Below, one piece after another: positions 55,253 to 58,940 of a stretch of DNA of 58,940 nt. Numbering within the stretch: the first letter of the stretch is position 1; each line of letters begins with the position of its first letter. The notes under the pieces were generated by a model. It was given only the letters and a program-made list of their open reading frames with translations, was not told where the DNA came from and ran no database searches. The stretch spans positions 1 to 58,940 of the forward strand of contig JARYLJ010000008.1 of the NCBI GenBank assembly GCA_029907705.1, written 5' to 3'. Source of the stretch: Methanomicrobiales archaeon. GTDB taxonomy: Archaea > Halobacteriota > Methanomicrobia > Methanomicrobiales > JACTUA01. Both the position numbers and the translations under genes were made by a program.

Positions 55253-56089
55253 TTATATCCGGCCTGTCACCTCCAGGTTCACATCGAAATTTTTCACCGA
55301 ATGTGTCAGGGCGCCGATGCTGATCATATCGATATCGAGGGAGGCGTAATCGAGCAGGTTCTCCTCCGTCACACCTCCGGATACCTCTATCAAGACCTTC
55401 TTCCGTAATTCGGAGGCTTCGAGCTGCTCGAGAGTTCTCTTCACCTCGATCGGATTCATATTGTCGAGCATCACGATATCCGCGCCGGCCTCGGCTGCTC
55501 TCAGAGCCTCCTCCGCGGAGCTAACCTCCACCTCGACGATGTGGAAGTGGCCGAACCGCCGCGCCCGGCGAATTGCCTCCTCGAGTGGCACGAGTGCGAG
55601 ATGGTTGTCCTTTATCAGGAACATATCACTCAGGGAGAATCTGTGCGGCAGACCACCGCCGAGCATGACTGCCTTCTTGTCGAGGTAACGCAGGCCCGGG
55701 CAGGTCTTTCTCGTGGAGGCGATCTGACACCGGGAGTCGATCGAGGCGATCTTCTCCACCATCGACCTCGTCGCCGTGGCGATGCCGCTCATCCTTCCAA
55801 TCAGGTTCAGCACGGTCCGTTCCACGCTCAGCACCCCCTCTGCCATCCCCTCGATCTCGATCAGCCTCGCTCCCTCCGGTACTCTGGTTCCATCCGTGAC
55901 CATCAACCTTGCATGCAGGCCCGACAGGGAGAGGATCGTCTTCGATTCCTCCAGCCCTGCGACCACCCCCTCGTTCCTCGCGATGATCACCGCCCGGCAT
56001 TCGATGCCCCTGACCAGCATCTCCGAGGTGATATCACCCGCAGGGAGATCCTCCTCGAGAAATCTCATCAGATCTTTCACCGGAATCAT
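55253..56089 (-). CDS. nadC: Nicotinate-nucleotide pyrophosphorylase (quinolinate phosphoribosyltransferase)
   Basis: Makes nicotinate mononucleotide from quinolinate and PRPP. The 278-residue protein has LEEDLPAGDITSE, ERTVLNLIGRMSGIATATRS, STRKTCPGLRYLDKKAVMLGG, HRFSLSDMFLIKDNHLA, VEVEVSSAEEALRAAEAGAD and IEVSGGVTEENLLDYASLDID. It lies downstream of nadX on the same strand across a 315-base spacer; nadA (quinolinate synthase) is not in the window. Confidence 0.95.
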   Translation of the reverse strand: MIPVKDLMRFLEEDLPAGDITSEMLVRGIECRAVIIARNEGVVAGLEESKTILSLSGLHARLMVTDGTRVPEGARLIEIEGMAEGVLSVERTVLNLIGRMSGIATATRSMVEKIASIDSRCQIASTRKTCPGLRYLDKKAVMLGGGLPHRFSLSDMFLIKDNHLALVPLEEAIRRARRFGHFHIVEVEVSSAEEALRAAEAGADIVMLDNMNPIEVKRTLEQLEASELRKKVLIEVSGGVTEENLLDYASLDIDMISIGALTHSVKNFDVNLEVTGRI

Positions 56090-56107
56090 ACTGACCTCAC
56101 AGATGTT

Positions 56108-56209
56108 TCAGATTGAACCTGTTATCCCTTTAATGGCTTCTTCGAGAAGTACCTTCAAACCATTCGATCTCCTCTCATCATTGGAGTCCAAGGGCGCCTG
56201 GCAGATCAC
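56108..56209 (-). CDS. Possible 33-residue small protein upstream of nadC
   Basis: GTG 56209 to TGA 56108 encodes VICQAPLDSNDERRSNGLKV followed by LLEEAIKGITGSI. It is placed 18 bases before nadC. A TATA-like AAATATATAC lies at about 56243-56252 on this strand and GGAAGG directly precedes the GTG. Composition is protein-like with an amphipathic C-terminal helix. No family is recognised; it could also be a leader ORF or chance. Confidence 0.35.
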   Translation of the reverse strand: MICQAPLDSNDERRSNGLKVLLEEAIKGITGSI

Positions 56210-56350
56210 CCTTCCAAATGAGGGAGTCGATCCATATCCCGGAGTATATATTTTTTTGCCAGCAGTCCTCCGCATCTGCCATTGCCTGGTATCCACACCC
56301 TGCTCACCTGCATGAAAGTCCTTTTCCTCTTACGCGAAGAATCCCTCCTG

Positions 56351-56376
56351 CCGCCGCTATGATAGCGGCGGTTTTT
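56351..56376 (+). terminator. Strong hairpin with T-run between nadX and nadC
   Basis: CCGCCGCTA (56351-56359) pairs with TAGCGGCGG (56363-56371) around TGA, followed by TTTTT. In the plus direction this is a textbook intrinsic terminator, but no plus-strand gene ends here. For nadX (minus strand) the T-rich stretch just after its stop (TTTTTTCGTCCTTTTT on that strand) precedes the hairpin. Confidence 0.55.
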
Positions 56377-56404
56377 AAAAAGGACGAAAAAACGCTCTTT
56401 CCGA

Positions 56405-57163
56405 TCATGTTCCCACGACCAGGGGGTTCTCGAGGTTCTTGAGCAGGGTCAGTATGGAGAGCGCAGCGAGGTAACTCGTCGCCGGATTTTCAGGACTGGG
56501 TACGTTCTCCACCCTGATCTCCATCCTTCCGAACTCACCCTCGGCGAAGATCTCGTGGATATTTCTGTCCACTCCGGGATCTGCCCAAATCTCGACGTCG
56601 GCATCCTGCCCTGCGGCGAGGCTCAGCGCGACTGCGACATTGATGTTCTTCGGGAACTGTCTGATGCAGTCCTGTGCCTTCCCGCTGAAGAGCAGCACCC
56701 TTCTGTCCGTCTCCATTCTGAGCGAGGATGGGTTCTTGGTGGTTCTGAGCAGGAGCCGGTCGAAACCGGTGATCTGCCCCACCTTCAGGTTGTCGAGCCC
56801 CAGCACTGCACCGCTCGGGACATAGATCTTCTTCTTCTGCTTGCGTGCGAGATCGACCAGCCTCTCCCTGAATTCAGAGAAGGAGAGAGCCCCGGCGCTG
56901 AGCACCAGGAGATCCTTCCCCTCGGTCAGAATTCTCTCTCCATAGGTGAATACTGCCTCCACAGAGGCCGCTTCCACCACAAGGTCGAAGTCTCCCCTTA
57001 TGAAAGAATCGAAATCGGGATAGACCCTTGCATGGCAGATGGAGCTCAGCAATTCTGCTCTCTCTCGGACCACATCGAAGAGGCCCTCGATCTCTATTCC
57101 GATCCCCTTCATGACGAGAAGTCGTCCTACATTGCCACAGCCCAGAAGCCCGATTCTGACCAT
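56405..57163 (-). CDS. nadX: L-aspartate dehydrogenase
   Basis: NAD(P)-dependent oxidation of aspartate to iminoaspartate, the substrate of quinolinate synthase, replacing NadB. The 252-residue protein has the Rossmann motif IGLLGCGNVGRLL, DLVVEAASVEAV, VLSAGALSF, VPSGAVLGLDNLKVGQITG and FPKNINVAVALSLAAG. It pairs with nadC in NAD synthesis. Confidence 0.94.
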   Translation of the reverse strand: MVRIGLLGCGNVGRLLVMKGIGIEIEGLFDVVRERAELLSSICHARVYPDFDSFIRGDFDLVVEAASVEAVFTYGERILTEGKDLLVLSAGALSFSEFRERLVDLARKQKKKIYVPSGAVLGLDNLKVGQITGFDRLLLRTTKNPSSLRMETDRRVLLFSGKAQDCIRQFPKNINVAVALSLAAGQDADVEIWADPGVDRNIHEIFAEGEFGRMEIRVENVPSPENPATSYLAALSILTLLKNLENPLVVGT

Positions 57164-57454
57164 CGATCATTTGTTGGCGAGTGCAGGGATAAAGCATTTC
57201 GTGATTCTGGCTATCGCTGCCTTTCACAGGCATTTATTCCAACCCATCGTACAGGGCGGCATGACAACCCTCCTTCTTCACAGGCAGCCGGCCGACGGAT
57301 ATAACAACGAGCTCCTTCGAAGAGGACACATAATTCCGGGAGAGGGGGCCTCCTCGGGCATGCGGTGTGGCAAGCGTAAATAAAACACAGTGCCACACCA
57401 TAAAAAAGATCCAGTTAATTATGATCGGATATCGAAAGATCCCTGGGTTCCGGG

Positions 57455-58741
57455 ATGTGTGAATCAGGGCCTAGCAGCCAGATAGAGATCGATAATGACC
57501 GTGGAGATCTGACCGGACTGAAACATCTCCTCGAAGGGCTGAAGGGAAAGAAGTTCCATATCCGTACCTTCGGATGCACCTTCAATCATGCAGATAGCGA
57601 AAGACTCGTGGCAGCCCTTCTGCGCATGGGGTCGACGCCTGCCTCCGAGGAGGAGGCCGAGGCCATCGTGGTGAACACCTGCACCGTCATCCAGAAGACC
57701 GAGCGAAAGGTGCTACGTACACTCGAAAAGTTCCGAACTAGAGACCTGTACATCATGGGCTGCATGCCGAAGGTGCAGATGGAGAAGATCAGACGGGTCT
57801 GCTCACCCGGGGTGATCGATTCCGAAGAACTGCACCTGTGCGCGCCTGAACTGGGCGTGCGGCTGCGCGGTGCAGTCGGTGCAGTGCAGATCGCGGAGGG
57901 GTGCAACGGAGGGTGCCGTTACTGCATCACACGCCTGGCGCGGGGGCCGCTCAGGAGTTATCCAGCTGAAGCTGTGATGAATGCGATTTCACAACTCTGC
58001 GAGAGCGGGATCCGCGAGGTGCAGCTGACAGCGCAGGACGTTGCAGCATGGGGAACAGAGAGGGGAGAGTCCCTGCCGGACCTCCTCGGAGATCTTCTCG
58101 AGCTGGAGGGAGATTTTGCGATCCGGCTCGGCATGATGAACCCGGCCAGCCTGCTCCCCATCTTCGATGAGATCAGACCCTTCTTCGGATCAGAACACCT
58201 TTTCAGCTTCGCACATCTGCCCCTGCAGTCTGGATCTGATCGCGTCCTGAAGGCAATGGGGAGAGGGTATACCTTCGATGATTATCTCGGTATGGCGAGG
58301 GAGCTCCGATCGAGGGTGCCAGACCTCTTCCTCGCAACGGACTTGATTGCGGGTTTTCCCGGTGAAACGGACGGGGATCACCGCCTCTCCCTGCGAGCGA
58401 TGATAGAGATGGAGGCCGAAAAGGTCAACATCACCCGATACTCTCCGCGACCCGGCACAGAGGCTGCTTCGCGATGGGATCCTGTCGACAGGGTGAAGAA
58501 GGAGCGCTCCCGGCAACTCAACAGGATGGCGGAGGAGATCTATCACCGGAAAAACCAGAGGCTGCTCGGAAGTATCTTCCCTGCCACCACGGTGGAGGAG
58601 GTGAGACCGGGTTCGGTGGTTGCAAGGACGCCCGCGTACCGTACCGTGGTACTGAAGGGCCCGTTGCCTCTCGGAGCTGATGTTCTGGTCAGACTAACAG
58701 AGGAGCGGATGCACTATTTCCTGGGGGAGCGGGTGGCCTGA
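57455..58741 (+). CDS. tRNA N6-threonylcarbamoyladenosine methylthiotransferase (MiaB-like, MtaB/CDKAL1 type)
   Basis: A radical-SAM enzyme adding methylthio to t6A37. The 428-residue protein has an N-terminal UPF0004 domain with three cluster Cys (IRTFGCTFNHAD, VVNTCTVIQKTE, IMGCMPK), the radical SAM motif in AEGCNGGCRYCITRLARGPL, HLPLQSGSDRVLKAMGRGY, DLIAGFPGETDGDH and a C-terminal TRAM domain (about 365-425). The archaeal MiaB-like-B branch is likely. The start is ATG 57455; an extra 25 polar residues precede the usual N-terminus, so a later start is possible. Confidence 0.93.
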   Translation: MCESGPSSQIEIDNDRGDLTGLKHLLEGLKGKKFHIRTFGCTFNHADSERLVAALLRMGSTPASEEEAEAIVVNTCTVIQKTERKVLRTLEKFRTRDLYIMGCMPKVQMEKIRRVCSPGVIDSEELHLCAPELGVRLRGAVGAVQIAEGCNGGCRYCITRLARGPLRSYPAEAVMNAISQLCESGIREVQLTAQDVAAWGTERGESLPDLLGDLLELEGDFAIRLGMMNPASLLPIFDEIRPFFGSEHLFSFAHLPLQSGSDRVLKAMGRGYTFDDYLGMARELRSRVPDLFLATDLIAGFPGETDGDHRLSLRAMIEMEAEKVNITRYSPRPGTEAASRWDPVDRVKKERSRQLNRMAEEIYHRKNQRLLGSIFPATTVEEVRPGSVVARTPAYRTVVLKGPLPLGADVLVRLTEERMHYFLGERVA

Positions 58742-58940
58742 CCATATTGCCCCTTTTTCCGGTCGCCTCTCTCCATGGCATACGCCCCTGGAAGGTGGTG
58801 TGCTCCTGCTGACGATCGTGCCAAAACCTTTCACCGATCCGAATCACGGAATGCCATCTTCATTTTAACGACATTTCAGAGATTTGTGCTGTGTTGTACA
58901 ATTCCATTATCGGGCTCCGATTCCAGTTATAGTCCAATAT
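58742..58940. other. Window end, nothing recognised
   Basis: The final 199 bases include a T-rich tract just after the methylthiotransferase stop (CCCCTTTTTCC, about 58750) that may act as its terminator. No gene is seen. Confidence 0.35.

Noticed and set aside
1-58940. CRISPR array, rRNA operon or complete insertion sequence
   Set aside because: No regularly spaced identical repeats, no rRNA-like conserved blocks, and no transposase-like protein were found.

Overview
The window comes from a methanogenic euryarchaeon. It carries two methanogenesis-marker genes (mmp2 and mtxX), an archaeal histone, replication factor C large subunit, GatD/GatE, ribosomal protein L10e, archaeal-type S-adenosylmethionine synthetase, 3-dehydroquinate synthase II and archaemetzincin. 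The surface-protein domains (a 'KPETLNLNS' domain, cohesin and dockerin) and the moderately high GC content fit the Methanosarcinales/Methanomicrobia side of the tree. I do not assign a genus.

Layout. 1-5.5 kb: a secreted DUF11-type protein, tRNA-Thr(GGT), then a cohesin/dockerin locus in which a large secreted multidomain gene is broken by two frameshifts and two in-frame stops and is followed by an intact membrane-anchored cohesin protein. 5.8-8.6 kb: a RecF/OLD-like ATPase and a TOPRIM-like protein in tandem (defence-like pair), then a very AT-rich stretch and a two-helix membrane protein. 9.3-12.7 kb: alpha-glucan phosphorylase and MscL. 12.9-21 kb: an eight-gene aromatic amino acid operon (two ADH-synthase paralogues, DHQ synthase II, tyrA, pheA, aroA, a shikimate kinase-shikimate dehydrogenase fusion, aroC) preceded by a leader with a 15-codon ORF and hairpins. 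21.4-25.1 kb (minus): cimA/leuA-like, ilvB, ilvN. 25.8-30.7 kb (minus): argH, gatD, gatE and a small unknown gene. 30.8-34.5 kb: an HTH regulator divergent from an ABC importer whose binding protein looks circularly permuted.

34.6-45.6 kb: rpl10e; a carbon-metabolism block of fumarase (two subunits), 2-oxoglutarate:ferredoxin oxidoreductase (korDABG) and succinyl-CoA synthetase (sucCD), with the c-di-AMP synthase gene dacZ overlapping its end; then S-adenosylmethionine synthetase and hisG-hisA-hisB. 46.3-48.5 kb (minus): histone, mtxX and mmp2. 48.6-58.7 kb: rfcL, divergent UPF0146/amzA, an RNB-type RNase with a palindrome over its promoter, UPF0316, a HEAT-repeat protein, nadC, nadX and a tRNA methylthiotransferase.

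Beyond gene calling, the main observations are a dispersed degenerate repeat family of about 82-150 bp in at least four intergenic regions (about 8.8, 11.6, 25.5 and 51.0 kb), the broken cohesin/dockerin gene beside its possible anchor, the permuted binding protein, the aroK-aroE fusion, and the leader of the aro operon. No CRISPR array, rRNA gene or intact insertion sequence was seen.
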